Shown here piece by piece: positions 1-7,877 of a stretch of 64,000 nt of DNA (position 1 is its first letter; each line of letters opens with the position of its first letter). Below the pieces are notes generated by a model. That model worked only from the letters and a program-made list of their open reading frames with translations, was not told the DNA's origin and did no database searches. A program made the translations under genes and the position numbers. Source of the stretch: Firmicutes bacterium UBA3553 (GTDB lineage: Bacteria; Bacillota; Clostridia; Tissierellales; Sedimentibacteraceae); NCBI GenBank assembly GCA_002381185.1, contig DFOA01000041.1, forward strand, positions 116,715 to 180,714, given 5' to 3'.

Positions 1-111
1 AAACCGGGAGACGTTACTGCACAAATTCTTACATATCCATTTACGGTTGTAAAGACTGATTTAAAAGAACTGCCTCAAAAAGTTATACTTGAAAAAGAAT
101 ACAAGAACTAA
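1..111 (+). CDS. C-terminal end of a PrcB-like domain protein (partial)
   Basis: Only the last 36 codons are in the window, in frame 1, ending at TAA 109-111. The tail reads PGDVTAQILTYPFTVVKTD and ends in EKEYKN. From memory this resembles the end of the PrcB C-terminal domain (protease-complex subunit family), which closes with a similar 'P-G-x-V-T-Q-x-L-T-Y-P' strand. The fragment is too short to confirm a family, and nothing can be said about a signal peptide or start. Confidence 0.45.
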   Translation, partial: KPGDVTAQILTYPFTVVKTDLKELPQKVILEKEYKN

Positions 112-157
112 TGACGATTGATTAGCAATGGGCTTGCAATTGATTTGCGATGGATAA

Positions 158-219
158 GAGATCCTTCGCTGTGCCTCAGGATGACCACACTGTCATCCTG
201 AAGCGCAGCGAAGGATCTC
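158..219. repeat. Palindromic intergenic repeat, possible terminator
   Basis: A 13-base arm GAGATCCTTCGCT (158-170) is exactly complementary to AGCGAAGGATCTC (207-219), with a second inner pairing CAGGATGAC/GTCATCCTG. It is followed by TTTTTT at 221-226, so it could end the upstream gene. The core (TCATCCTGA, AGCGAAGGATCT) is of the type found as dispersed repeats in many clostridial genomes. A degraded relative lies at 18466-18500. Confidence 0.7.
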
Positions 220-318
220 CTTTTTTGTCCCATTGTTCAGATTGTCATATTTTTTAGCTATAGCCAAAAATAAACATTTCATTTTGTTCAAAAATAAAGT
301 AAAATAAGATAATAATAG

Positions 319-348
319 TTGTAATTATGTCAAAAAGTGTTATATAAT
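319..348 (+). promoter_or_regulatory. Probable sigma-A promoter of ftsE
   Basis: TTGTAA (319-324) and TATAAT (343-348) are separated by 18 bases, about 20 bases upstream of the ftsE ribosome site. The -10 is perfect and the -35 is moderate. Confidence 0.55.
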
Positions 349-370
349 AGTATGTGTAAGAGGTGGAGCA

Positions 371-1066
371 GTGATAGAGTTTAATAATGTATCGAAAATT
401 TATAAAAATGAATTCACAGCAGTTAAGAACATTAACTTAAAAATAGATGATGGCGAATTTATATTCATAGTAGGAAAAAGCGGTGCAGGAAAAAGCACAT
501 TGATTAAGCTTTTGCTTAGAGAAATAAATCCCAGTGAAGGAATAATTACATATAATAATCAGGACATCACAAGAATAAGAAAAAGAAATGTTGCGCAGTA
601 CAGAAGAAAAATAGGTTTTGTTTTTCAGGACTACAGGCTGCTGCCTAAGATGACTGTATATGAAAATGTAGCATTTGCGATGGAAATGATATGCTGCAAT
701 ACAAAAACAATCAGAAGGGAGGTTCCTCTGGTTCTAAGCATGGTTGGGTTAAGTGATAAAGCAAAATATTATCCTGACGAGCTTTCAGGTGGTGAGCAGC
801 AAAGAGTTGCAATAGCCCGTGCTGTCATAAACAAGCCTGAAACCATAATTGCGGACGAGCCTACAGGAAATCTGGACCCTGAGACATCAAAAGAAATAAT
901 GAAAATCCTCACTGAAATAAATAAAAGAGGGACAACAGTCATAATGGCAACCCATGATATGAATATAGTTCACGCCTATCAGAAAAGATTAGTTGAGCTT
1001 AAGCGCGGTGTCATTATCAGAGATATCAAAGCAGGGGGATATGTTAATGAACCTAAAGAAGTTTAA
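371..1066 (+). CDS. ftsE: Cell division ATP-binding protein FtsE
   Basis: ATPase of the FtsEX complex, which couples ATP hydrolysis at the division site to activation of a murein hydrolase. The 231-aa protein is the usual length. It has a Walker A GKSGAGKST at residues 35-43, an ABC signature LSGGEQQR near 139-146, a Walker B IIADEPTGNLD near 160-170 and the switch His in MATHD. The start is GTG at 371, 4 bases after AGGTGG. It overlaps ftsX by about 20 bases, which suggests translational coupling. An M23 peptidase gene follows, the expected effector of FtsEX. The family assignment is secure. Confidence 0.95.
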   Translation: MIEFNNVSKIYKNEFTAVKNINLKIDDGEFIFIVGKSGAGKSTLIKLLLREINPSEGIITYNNQDITRIRKRNVAQYRRKIGFVFQDYRLLPKMTVYENVAFAMEMICCNTKTIRREVPLVLSMVGLSDKAKYYPDELSGGEQQRVAIARAVINKPETIIADEPTGNLDPETSKEIMKILTEINKRGTTVIMATHDMNIVHAYQKRLVELKRGVIIRDIKAGGYVNEPKEV

Positions 1067-1952
1067 TTATATTTTCAGACAAGCATTTAAAAGCATGTGG
1101 AGAAACCGTATGATGGGGCTTGCGTCTATTGGTTCTGTTACAGCGGTTTTAATAATACTTGGCTTCGTATTAATCATTGTTTTGAATGTAAACAATGTTG
1201 CATTGGTAACTAAAGAAACATTTGATGAAATAGCAGTATATTTGTATGATGATATTGATGAAAACCAAATAAAAGAATTAGGGAAAGCCTTCAAGGAAAT
1301 TGATGGCGTAATGGGAGTAGCTTTTCAAACAAGGGAGTACGCTCTTGAAAAACTGAAAGAAGACTGGGGAGAAGAGGCGTATCTGCTGGAAGGAATAAGG
1401 AAAAATTCCCTTCCGAACACATATATAGTCCAGTTGAAGGATGTCAGCAAATCTGAATATGTTGAAAGCCAGCTTCGAACATTTGAAGAAGTTGAGAAGG
1501 TACAATATCATAAGGATGCGGTTAACAGTTTATTAAGAATAGCTGATTTTGTGAAGAAGATAGGAACGGGAATTATCTTAATACTTCTGCTTATCAGCGT
1601 GTTTATAATATCAAATACGATTAAGATAACCGTACTTAACAGACACAAAGAAATAGAACTCATGCAGTATATAGGAGCAACGAACGGCTATGTAAGGGGG
1701 CCTTTCATGGTTGAAGGCATAATGCTTGGTTTTATCGGATCGGTAGTTGCAATTTTACTGATTTTCATGGGCTATAACTATATAATAAATTATCTGGCGG
1801 GACGTTATGTTGCTGTGCTTTCAGGTATGTCTGGCTATATAGTCGGTGTGGAAATGATTCTTAATGATTTGATAATTATATTTTTAACTATAGGAATCGG
1901 CATAGGAATTCTTGGAAGCCTGATTTCTTTGAAAAAATTCTTAAGTGTGTAG
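1047..1952 (+). CDS. ftsX: Cell division permease-like protein FtsX
   Basis: Membrane partner of FtsE; its extracellular loop regulates peptidoglycan hydrolases. From ATG 1047 the protein is 301 aa (MNLKKFNYIFRQ...), with a first membrane segment near residues 20-45, a large extracytoplasmic domain to about 165, and three further segments in the C-terminal half, the FtsX/MacB layout. The start is placed at 1047, 8 bases after the AGGGGG at 1033-1038; ATG 1041 is an alternative in the same frame. A longer reading from 993 lies inside ftsE and is unlikely. The last residues run close to the next gene. Confidence 0.93.
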   Translation: MNLKKFNYIFRQAFKSMWRNRMMGLASIGSVTAVLIILGFVLIIVLNVNNVALVTKETFDEIAVYLYDDIDENQIKELGKAFKEIDGVMGVAFQTREYALEKLKEDWGEEAYLLEGIRKNSLPNTYIVQLKDVSKSEYVESQLRTFEEVEKVQYHKDAVNSLLRIADFVKKIGTGIILILLLISVFIISNTIKITVLNRHKEIELMQYIGATNGYVRGPFMVEGIMLGFIGSVVAILLIFMGYNYIINYLAGRYVAVLSGMSGYIVGVEMILNDLIIIFLTIGIGIGILGSLISLKKFLSV

Positions 1953-1962
1953 GAGAGGGGAC

Positions 1963-3093
1963 ATGTTTAGAAAAGGTGTTGTTGTAACTTTGCTGATTAT
2001 GACGGTCTTAACTGTTTTTCCTGTAACTGCCGGGGGCAGTATTGCTGATTTGCAGTATAAGCAAAGTCAGATACAAAAACAAATAAAAGAAATACGTCAA
2101 AAAGCGGAAACTCTTAAAGGCGAGCAGAAAAGCATACAGCAGGAAATTGATGCTTTGGACTCAGAGCTAAGGGCTTTGAATCTGGAAATTGACGGCTATG
2201 AACTTCAGAAACAGGAAATAAATATGAAGATAGCTGAATCTGAACAAAAAATAAAAGAATTAAATGAAGAAATCGACAAAAATAATGAACTGCTGGAAAA
2301 ACGTCTCAGAGTTATGTACATGAACGGAACCGCGGGATATCTGGAAGTCTTGCTGAAAGCAGAAGATTTAGTGGATGCTTTAACAAGAATGGATATGATT
2401 CAGATGATAGTTCAAAGTGATGTGGAGCTTTTGAAAAGCATCAATGAACAGAAAAGTCAGGTTGAGTCGCTGAAGGAAGAGCAGGAAGTTGAAAGACTGG
2501 AGTTAACTGCCGTAATAAACAATTTAAACTCCAAGTACAATGAGGTTATGACTGCTTCTCGTTCCAAGGAAATTTATATGTCAAGCCTGAAGAATAACCT
2601 GGACGAAGTTCAGAGGCAGCAAGCAGCAATGGATGAACAGTCAAAACAAATTGAAAAAGACATACTTGCGGCACAGAGAGCAGTGGAATATGCAGGAGGT
2701 GAACTGGCATGGCCGCTTCCGGGACATACAAGAATAACATCACATTTCGGAGGAAGGGCAGACCCTATTACCGGAGTTTGGTCAAGCCACGGAGGTACTG
2801 ACATTGCTGCACCAAACGGTACCGCTATTGTATCGGCCAATGACGGTGTTGTAATAATTGCTGGCTGGCATTATTCTTACGGAAATTATGTAATAGTTGA
2901 CCATGGTGGCGGTATCTCAACTCTTTACGGGCACTGTTCAAAACTGTTGGTAAGCAAAGGTCAGGAAGTTTCAAGAGGCGAAAAAATTGCTCTTGTGGGT
3001 TCTACCGGATATTCTACAGGCAATCATCTTCACTATGAAGTCAGAGTCAACGGTGTAAGGAAAGACGCCGAGACTTACTATAAAATAAAATAA
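1963..3093 (+). CDS. Secreted coiled-coil M23 peptidase (murein hydrolase activator / EnvC-like)
   Basis: Peptidoglycan hydrolase or hydrolase activator working outside the membrane, by context under FtsEX control. The start is ATG 1963 after AGGAGAGGGG, giving 376 aa. Residues 1-24 form a signal peptide (MFRKGVVVTLLIMTVLTVFP then VTAGG). Long charged helices at about 28-245 predict a coiled coil. An M23 domain occupies about 255-375. The zinc-site residues are present: H and D in SHGGTDIA, and H-x-H in GNHLHYE. Unlike E. coli EnvC, which has lost its metal ligands, this LytM domain looks catalytically intact. Similar fusions follow ftsEX in other Firmicutes (CwlO/PcsB idea). Confidence 0.88.
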   Translation: MFRKGVVVTLLIMTVLTVFPVTAGGSIADLQYKQSQIQKQIKEIRQKAETLKGEQKSIQQEIDALDSELRALNLEIDGYELQKQEINMKIAESEQKIKELNEEIDKNNELLEKRLRVMYMNGTAGYLEVLLKAEDLVDALTRMDMIQMIVQSDVELLKSINEQKSQVESLKEEQEVERLELTAVINNLNSKYNEVMTASRSKEIYMSSLKNNLDEVQRQQAAMDEQSKQIEKDILAAQRAVEYAGGELAWPLPGHTRITSHFGGRADPITGVWSSHGGTDIAAPNGTAIVSANDGVVIIAGWHYSYGNYVIVDHGGGISTLYGHCSKLLVSKGQEVSRGEKIALVGSTGYSTGNHLHYEVRVNGVRKDAETYYKIK

Positions 3094-3101
3094 AGACTTA
3101 A

Positions 3102-3130
3102 AAAAGGGACGGATAAAATTCGTCCCTTTT
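3102..3130. terminator. Bidirectional rho-independent terminator
   Basis: Arm AAAAGGGACG (3102-3111) pairs perfectly with CGTCCCTTTT (3121-3130) around a 9-base loop. A/T runs on both outer sides let it serve both the ftsEX group and the converging ftsH-like gene. The GGGACG core resembles the longer palindromes at 30.4, 32.4 and 43.4 kb. Confidence 0.85.
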
Positions 3131-3147
3131 CAATTGTTCAGCCTAGT

Positions 3148-4710
3148 TCATATCAGAACTTTTTTCTTTTTCTCATCCATTATATCATCAAGTTCTTCTG
3201 CGCTCATTGTTTCGTTTTTAATCAAATATTCAGCTATTTTTCTAACTATGGTTTCATTTTCTCTTATGAGAGTCAATGCCCTGTCATAAGATTCTTTAGA
3301 CATTTCCGTAGCCTCGTCTTTGATGTTATCCAGATAGTATTTGAACAGTTTCTCGTCTATGCATGTGTTTTGTGTATTTTTGCCCATTCCGTAGCTGCAG
3401 ATTATTTCATAAATAATATTTGTGGATTCTTTTATATCATTTGAGGCTCCTGTAGAAACCTCGCCCATGAATACTTCTTCTGAGGCTCTGCCTGCCAGAA
3501 GCACGGTCACTTTATCGCAAAGCTCATTTTTAGTATACAGAAATTTATCTTCTGTAGGAAATTTAAGTACATAGCCCAAAGCTTTATCTCTTGGAACAAT
3601 TGAAATTTTTTGCACTTTATCTATGTTCAATATTTTGGCAACCACCGCGTGGCCTGCTTCATGGAACGCAACAATTCTTTTTTCCTTTTCTGAAACAGTT
3701 GAATGTTTGATTTCCAAACCTGCAGCAATCTTTTCAATTGCAAATTCAAAGTTTTCTGAATTAATTTTCTTGGCTTTGTCCTTAATGGCCTTCAATGCTG
3801 CTTCATTTGCTATATTGGCAAGCTGTGCTCCCGAAAAGCCATGTGTCTTGGTTGCTATATCTTTTAGCTGTACCTTTTTATCCAGTGGCTTGTTTTTCGT
3901 GTGAACCTCCAGGATTTTTAGTCTTGAATGATAGTTAGGGTTTCCAACATAAATTTTTCTGTCAAAGCGTCCCGGTCTCAGTAATGCATCGTCCAGCAAA
4001 TCAATTCTGTTAGTTGCCGCTATGACAATCACATTGCTGGTATTGTTGAAGCCATCCAGTTCTATTAACAGCTGGTTCAATGTCTGGTCCTTTTCATTGT
4101 TGCTTTCTGTATTGCGCTTTGCTCCCAGAGCATCAATTTCATCTATAAAAATTATGCTTGGTGCTTCTTTTCTTGCTCTTTCAAATATCATTCTTACTCT
4201 TTTTGCTCCGACACCAACATATTTTTCAACAAATTCGGAACCACTTGAGTATATGAACGTTGCTTTCGCTTCTCCGGCAATAGCTTTTGCTATTAAGGTC
4301 TTGCCTGTGCCGGGAGGACCGTACAGCAGTATTCCTCTTGGCACCTTTGCATCCATTGACTTATACTTTTCCTCATTGTTCAAAAAATCAATTATATCCG
4401 CAAGATCATCTTTTATTTCCTCTAAACCCGCCACATCGTCAAAGCCTATTTGAATTTTAGTTTCTTCAGTTTTCTTTTTTTCAAAATATGCAGTTGAACC
4501 TACACTTTCATTTGATTCTTCCATGAACATGGCCGAACCGCCGCCTTCATTTTTTTTACCGGCTGTTGTAAGCATTTTGACCACAAACACCGCATAAAAC
4601 AGCATTGGCAGAAAAAACAGTATTGACAGGGAATATTTATTTGATATTATTAAAATAATAATATTATATACAATAAATGAAACTGCTAAATAAAAATATT
4701 TATTTTTCAT
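3148..4710 (-). CDS. Short FtsH-type ATP-dependent zinc metalloprotease
   Basis: Membrane-anchored AAA+ protease that degrades membrane and short-lived proteins. The 520-aa protein has Walker A GPPGTGKT (131-138), Walker B IIFIDEID (186-193), the second region of homology around 230-250, the zinc motif HEAGH (350-354) and a likely third ligand Asp425 in GASNDIKES, so it should be active. It is odd in being about 100 residues shorter than typical FtsH. The two N-terminal membrane segments (about 6-23 and 28-46) are joined by only a few residues, so the usual extracytoplasmic domain is absent. The start ATG (4710) follows a GAGGT site. It sits alone between ftsEX and infC, whereas canonical ftsH usually follows tilS-hpt. 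A second, canonical copy may exist elsewhere. Confidence 0.88.
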   Translation of the reverse strand: MKNKYFYLAVSFIVYNIIILIISNKYSLSILFFLPMLFYAVFVVKMLTTAGKKNEGGGSAMFMEESNESVGSTAYFEKKKTEETKIQIGFDDVAGLEEIKDDLADIIDFLNNEEKYKSMDAKVPRGILLYGPPGTGKTLIAKAIAGEAKATFIYSSGSEFVEKYVGVGAKRVRMIFERARKEAPSIIFIDEIDALGAKRNTESNNEKDQTLNQLLIELDGFNNTSNVIVIAATNRIDLLDDALLRPGRFDRKIYVGNPNYHSRLKILEVHTKNKPLDKKVQLKDIATKTHGFSGAQLANIANEAALKAIKDKAKKINSENFEFAIEKIAAGLEIKHSTVSEKEKRIVAFHEAGHAVVAKILNIDKVQKISIVPRDKALGYVLKFPTEDKFLYTKNELCDKVTVLLAGRASEEVFMGEVSTGASNDIKESTNIIYEIICSYGMGKNTQNTCIDEKLFKYYLDNIKDEATEMSKESYDRALTLIRENETIVRKIAEYLIKNETMSAEELDDIMDEKKKKVLI

Positions 4711-4799
4711 TTTACCTCCTCAGCTACAATCTTTTTGTTTTTGATAAGTTTATCTTTACCATAACAGAAAAAGTTATGACATAATAAAAAAATTAATTG

Positions 4800-4828
4800 T
4801 TGACATTTATTGTAATGTTGTATATACT
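4800..4828 (+). promoter_or_regulatory. Strong sigma-A promoter of infC-rpmI-rplT
   Basis: TTGACA (4800-4805) and TATACT (4823-4828) are spaced by 17 bases, close to consensus. The inferred transcription start near 4836 leaves a leader of about 170 bases. Confidence 0.85.
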
Positions 4829-4835
4829 GTAATAG

Positions 4836-4953
4836 ATTCAAGAAGAAGTGACCGCTTCTCACCTTACGGCGTTATAGGACTGTTAGTAAGGTTAGTAAAT
4901 AAATGCATAATTTTGTATTGTTTAAAGATAGCGGTGATATGGCTATCTTTTTT
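4836..4953 (+). promoter_or_regulatory. infC-operon leader (L20-leader-like attenuator)
   Basis: The leader contains GAAG-AAGTGACCGCTTC-type pairing near 4841-4860 and the conserved-looking stretch CACCTTACGGCG (4860-4871), followed by a terminator hairpin at 4924-4953. In Firmicutes the infC-rpmI-rplT operon is controlled by ribosomal protein L20 binding its leader and causing premature termination. Position, promoter and terminator fit that model; the exact L20-binding fold was not derived here. Confidence 0.6.
4924..4953 (+). terminator. Attenuator hairpin in the infC leader
   Basis: AAAGATAGC (4924-4932) pairs with GCTATCTTT (4942-4950), followed by more T residues to 4953. It lies between the promoter and the infC ribosome site, so readthrough must be regulated. 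Confidence 0.75.
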
Positions 4954-5005
4954 GTATGTGGGCGGTAGCGAACAAATAAGTAGTAAACAATTATTGGAGG
5001 TGTAA

Positions 5006-5515
5006 ATTATAAAAGAACTTCAAATCAACGAACAAATTCGTGAAAAGGAAGTAAGAGTCATTGACTCTGATGGAAATCAGCTGGGTGTTATCAGCACTAA
5101 AGAAGCTTTAAAAATTGCTGAGAGCAAAAAATTGGATTTGGTGAATGTATCACCGACTGCGGACCCACCGGTTTGCAGAATTATGAATTACGGTAAATAC
5201 AAATATTCTCAAGCTAAAAAAGAAAAAGAATCTAAGAAGAAACAAAAGGTTATTAACGTTAAAGAAATAAGAATGACTCCGAATATTGAGGAGCACGATT
5301 TAAGCGTTAAAGCAAAAAATGCAAGTAAATTTCTGGAAGACGGCGACAGAGTAAAAGTTGTTGTCAGATTCAGAGGAAGAGAACTGGGCCACATGGATGT
5401 AGGCAGGGAAGTGTTGGCTAGGTTTGCTGAAATGACATCAGAATATTCTGTTATAGATAAGCAACCAATTATTGAAGGTAAAAACATGATAATGTTTTTA
5501 ACTCCAAAAAAATAA
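5006..5515 (+). CDS. infC: Translation initiation factor IF-3, non-canonical AUU start
   Basis: IF-3 binds the 30S subunit, discriminates start codons and prevents premature 50S joining. No ATG/GTG/TTG exists at the true N-terminus. The frame closes at TAA 5003-5005, and the next codon is ATT (5006), 5 bases after GGAGG (4996-5000). The residues that follow, IKELQINEQIREKEVRVID, match the conserved IF-3 N-terminus, whose B. subtilis version begins MISKDL. The product is 169 aa, the normal length; starting at ATG 5132 would lose the N-domain. AUU starts in infC are known from E. coli and bacilli, where IF-3 represses its own translation. First gene of infC-rpmI-rplT. Confidence 0.93.
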   Translation: MIKELQINEQIREKEVRVIDSDGNQLGVISTKEALKIAESKKLDLVNVSPTADPPVCRIMNYGKYKYSQAKKEKESKKKQKVINVKEIRMTPNIEEHDLSVKAKNASKFLEDGDRVKVVVRFRGRELGHMDVGREVLARFAEMTSEYSVIDKQPIIEGKNMIMFLTPKK

Positions 5516-5533
5516 CATTAAGGAGGAACTGTT

Positions 5534-5728
5534 ATGCCAAAATTAAAAACTAACAGATCAGCAGCAAAAAGATTTTCTAAAACTGGAAGCGGTCAAATTA
5601 AAAGATCAAAAGCCGGAAAAAATCATTTTACAGGCAAGAAGGCTTCTAAGTCAATAAGAAACTTAAGAAAAGGCACATTAGTATCAAGTGCGGACTCAGA
5701 TAGAATAAGCAAATTACTACCATATTAA
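5534..5728 (+). CDS. rpmI: 50S ribosomal protein L35
   Basis: Small basic protein of the large ribosomal subunit, 64 aa, the usual length, with the typical opening MPKLKTNRSAAKRF and the Lys/Arg-rich body. AGGAGG-type site at 5521-5526. It lies 18 bases after infC and 28 before rplT, in the conserved order. Confidence 0.97.
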   Translation: MPKLKTNRSAAKRFSKTGSGQIKRSKAGKNHFTGKKASKSIRNLRKGTLVSSADSDRISKLLPY

Positions 5729-5756
5729 TAAGTAACATATACAGGAGGAAAATAAA

Positions 5757-6107
5757 ATGGCAAGAATTAAAAGAGCTGTAAATGCTAAGAAAAACCATAG
5801 AAAAGTATTGAAACTTGCTAAAGGATATTACGGAGCAAAGAGTAAATTATATAAAACAGCTAACCAGGCAGTCATGAAGTCACTTTCATATGCTTATGTA
5901 GGAAGAAAGTTAAGAAAGAGAGAATTCAGACAGCTTTGGATTGCAAGAATTAACGCAGCTGCAAGACAAAACGGTTTATCATACAGCAAATTCATAAATC
6001 TTTTAAAACAAAACAACATTGAAATCAACAGAAAGATGCTTTCTGAAATGGCAATTTATGATCCAACAGGATTCACAAGCCTTGTAGAACAAGTAAAAGC
6101 AAACTAA
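5757..6107 (+). CDS. rplT: 50S ribosomal protein L20
   Basis: L20 is needed early in 50S assembly and is the expected repressor of this operon through the infC leader. The protein is 116 aa and starts MARIKRAVNAKKNHRKVLK, typical of the family. It has an AGGAGG site 9 bases before ATG. The gene ends 2 bases before the GCCCTAACCCT start of an interspersed repeat (6110). Confidence 0.97.
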   Translation: MARIKRAVNAKKNHRKVLKLAKGYYGAKSKLYKTANQAVMKSLSYAYVGRKLRKREFRQLWIARINAAARQNGLSYSKFINLLKQNNIEINRKMLSEMAIYDPTGFTSLVEQVKAN

Positions 6108-6109
6108 AG

Positions 6110-6224
6110 CCCTAACCCTATTTTTCAGAGGTTTTTTCTTAAAAATAGTGGTAGGCCTTATGCAGCGAAATCCAAATTTATGCGACCGGTAGGGAGCAAA
6201 TAAATTTGTGATATAGCCTGCTAA
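6110..6224 (+). repeat. Covarying interspersed repeat, copy A
   Basis: The element begins GCCCTAACCCT (6110-6120). It contains a first hairpin CTATTTTT/AAAAATAG, the word GGTAGG, then a second hairpin CAAATTTAT/ATAAATTTG around the loop GCGACCGGTAGGGAGC. Other copies are at 13276-13392 (minus), 26200-26318 and 26319-26437. Arms differ between copies but remain complementary. An ORF drawn through it on the minus strand (6003-6287) is not a gene. Confidence 0.75.
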
Positions 6225-6234
6225 AGCCCTAACG

Positions 6235-6263
6235 AGACTGTAATTATTGCAGTCTTTTATTTT
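6235..6263 (+). terminator. Terminator of infC-rpmI-rplT
   Basis: AGACTG (6235-6240) pairs with CAGTCT (6250-6255), extended inward by AAT/ATT around one mismatch, and is followed by TTTATTTTT. It lies directly after the interspersed repeat and appears to use the GAGACTG found at the end of the repeat family. Confidence 0.7.
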
Positions 6264-6355
6264 TGTGTTTATTCGGGGATTCTTCACTGCGTTTATAATG
6301 ATCAGGAATTATTTGAACATAGCAAAGAGTCTCATGATATTTTACAAAAATCATG

Positions 6356-6383
6356 TTGAAATTATAAAACAAAGTGCTATAAT
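6356..6383 (+). promoter_or_regulatory. Probable promoter of ktrBA
   Basis: TTGAAA (6356-6361), 16-base spacer, TATAAT (6378-6383). The leader to ktrB is about 120 bases and contains a partial interspersed repeat. No c-di-AMP (ydaO-type) riboswitch consensus was recognised there. Confidence 0.6.
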
Positions 6384-6445
6384 CAAATGGCATAGGCTTG
6401 GATGCATAAATTAACACGATTTGTGTATTCTTTATGTATGCTATA

Positions 6446-6487
6446 ACCCAATTTTGCGAACGGCAGTGAGCGAAAAATTGGTGAATG
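6446..6487 (+). repeat. Partial copy of the covarying repeat
   Basis: Only the second hairpin is present: CCAATTTT and AAAATTGG arms around the loop GCGAACGGCAGTGAGCG, followed by GTGAATG as in the full copies. It ends about 20 bases before the ktrB start, so it would sit in the ktrB leader RNA. Confidence 0.6.
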
Positions 6488-6510
6488 GGAATGTGTTTAA
6501 GAGGTAAATT

Positions 6511-7866
6511 ATGAAGTATTTTGAAAGAAAAATTAATAAAATAAAGAAAAATCCATACTTAGTATTCTTCTTTGGCTTTGCTGTTGTTATTTTTATAGGT
6601 TCAGTGCTTTTATCTATGCCTTTTGCATCACAAAACGGTCAGAGCGTAGGCTTTATTAATGCGCTTTTTACTTCCGCATCAGCAACATGTGTAACTGGGC
6701 TGATAGTGGTTAACACTGCCACTCACTGGACTGTGTTTGGCAAGGTGGTAATAATAATTTTAATTCAGATAGGCGGACTTGGAGTTATGACCATGACTGC
6801 CATGATATCTTTTTTTATAGGTAAAAGAATATCATTAAAAACAAGAGTGCTTATAATGGAAGAAAGAAATGCAGATGAACTGCAGGGAGTTGTCCGCCTA
6901 ACTAAAAACATACTGATTTACACCTTTTTAGTTGAATTGGCAGGAGCGATATTATTTTCATTGGTATTTATTAAAGATTACGGTTTTGCAAAGGGAATAG
7001 GATATTCCATATTCCATGCGATTTCTTCATTTTGTAATGCGGGATTTGACCTGATAGGAAACAGTATGGTAAACTATGTTGATAATCCGGTAATTACATT
7101 AGCAGTTTGCGGGCTTATTGTAATAGGAGGCATAGGATACTTTGTATTTTGGGATATATATGCCAGCAAGAATTTTCATATGCTGACACTTCATTCAAAG
7201 CTGGTTTTAATAATTACGGCAATATTACTGGTTGGCGGCACAGCAGCAATGTATGCACTGGAGCATGACAATCCGGGAACCATGGGAAATCTTGACATGT
7301 CCGGAAAAATAAACGCATCGATTTTTCAGGCGGTAAACCCAAGAACGGCAGGCTACAATTCAGTGCCTCTGGAGAATTTAAGAATGGCTACGGTAGCCAT
7401 AACGGTAGTGCTCATGTTCATAGGTGGTTCACCTGCATCTACTGCAGGCGGTATAAAAACAACAACCTTTGGGGTGCTGATTGTATCATTTTACAATATG
7501 TTCAAAGGTAAGAGGGATTTTGAAGTTTTTGAAAGAAGGATAATGCCGGATACAACAATAAAAGCAGCAGCTATTTTAATGATATCGTTAATGCTGGTTC
7601 TTTCAGTTTCAATAATACTTTCGGTAACCGAAGAGGCCACAGGCTATGATTACCTGGATATATTGTATGAGACGGTATCGGCATTTGCAACAGTCGGATT
7701 GTCAAGAGGATTGACACCGTTCTTAAGCAATGCAGGCAAAATAATATTATCCATATTAATGTTTATAGGAAGGGTTGGTCCTATGACGGTCGCGTATGCA
7801 TTTTTAAAACAAAATAAAAATATAGGGAATTATACTTATCCTGAAGGTAAAATTATAATAGGATAA
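6511..7866 (+). CDS. ktrB: Potassium uptake channel subunit KtrB/TrkH
   Basis: Membrane channel subunit for K+ (and Na+-dependent) uptake. The 451-aa protein has about eight to ten hydrophobic segments and the four pore-loop signatures of the family: ATCVTGL (about 57-63), SFCNAGFDL (about 171-179), NPRTAGYNS (about 277-285) and ATVGLSRG (about 393-400), each carrying the filter glycine. The start ATG follows AAGAGGT. The RCK subunit gene ktrA follows after 11 bases, the usual Ktr pair. Length favours KtrB over the longer E. coli TrkH. Confidence 0.93.
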   Translation: MKYFERKINKIKKNPYLVFFFGFAVVIFIGSVLLSMPFASQNGQSVGFINALFTSASATCVTGLIVVNTATHWTVFGKVVIIILIQIGGLGVMTMTAMISFFIGKRISLKTRVLIMEERNADELQGVVRLTKNILIYTFLVELAGAILFSLVFIKDYGFAKGIGYSIFHAISSFCNAGFDLIGNSMVNYVDNPVITLAVCGLIVIGGIGYFVFWDIYASKNFHMLTLHSKLVLIITAILLVGGTAAMYALEHDNPGTMGNLDMSGKINASIFQAVNPRTAGYNSVPLENLRMATVAITVVLMFIGGSPASTAGGIKTTTFGVLIVSFYNMFKGKRDFEVFERRIMPDTTIKAAAILMISLMLVLSVSIILSVTEEATGYDYLDILYETVSAFATVGLSRGLTPFLSNAGKIILSILMFIGRVGPMTVAYAFLKQNKNIGNYTYPEGKIIIG

Positions 7867-7877
7867 TAGGAGGATAG

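Noticed and set aside
993..1952. 319-aa version of FtsX starting at 993
   Set aside because: The added N-terminus lies inside ftsE without a ribosome site; the family start is at about 1047.
4022..4453. 143-aa plus-strand ORF inside the FtsH-like gene
   Set aside because: Antisense of Walker and AAA motifs; typical shadow composition.
6003..6287. 94-aa minus-strand ORF after rplT
   Set aside because: Runs through rplT and the interspersed repeat; no ribosome site.
6384..6510. c-di-AMP riboswitch before ktrB
   Set aside because: None of the conserved ydaO-type blocks was recognised; the leader holds only a partial repeat.
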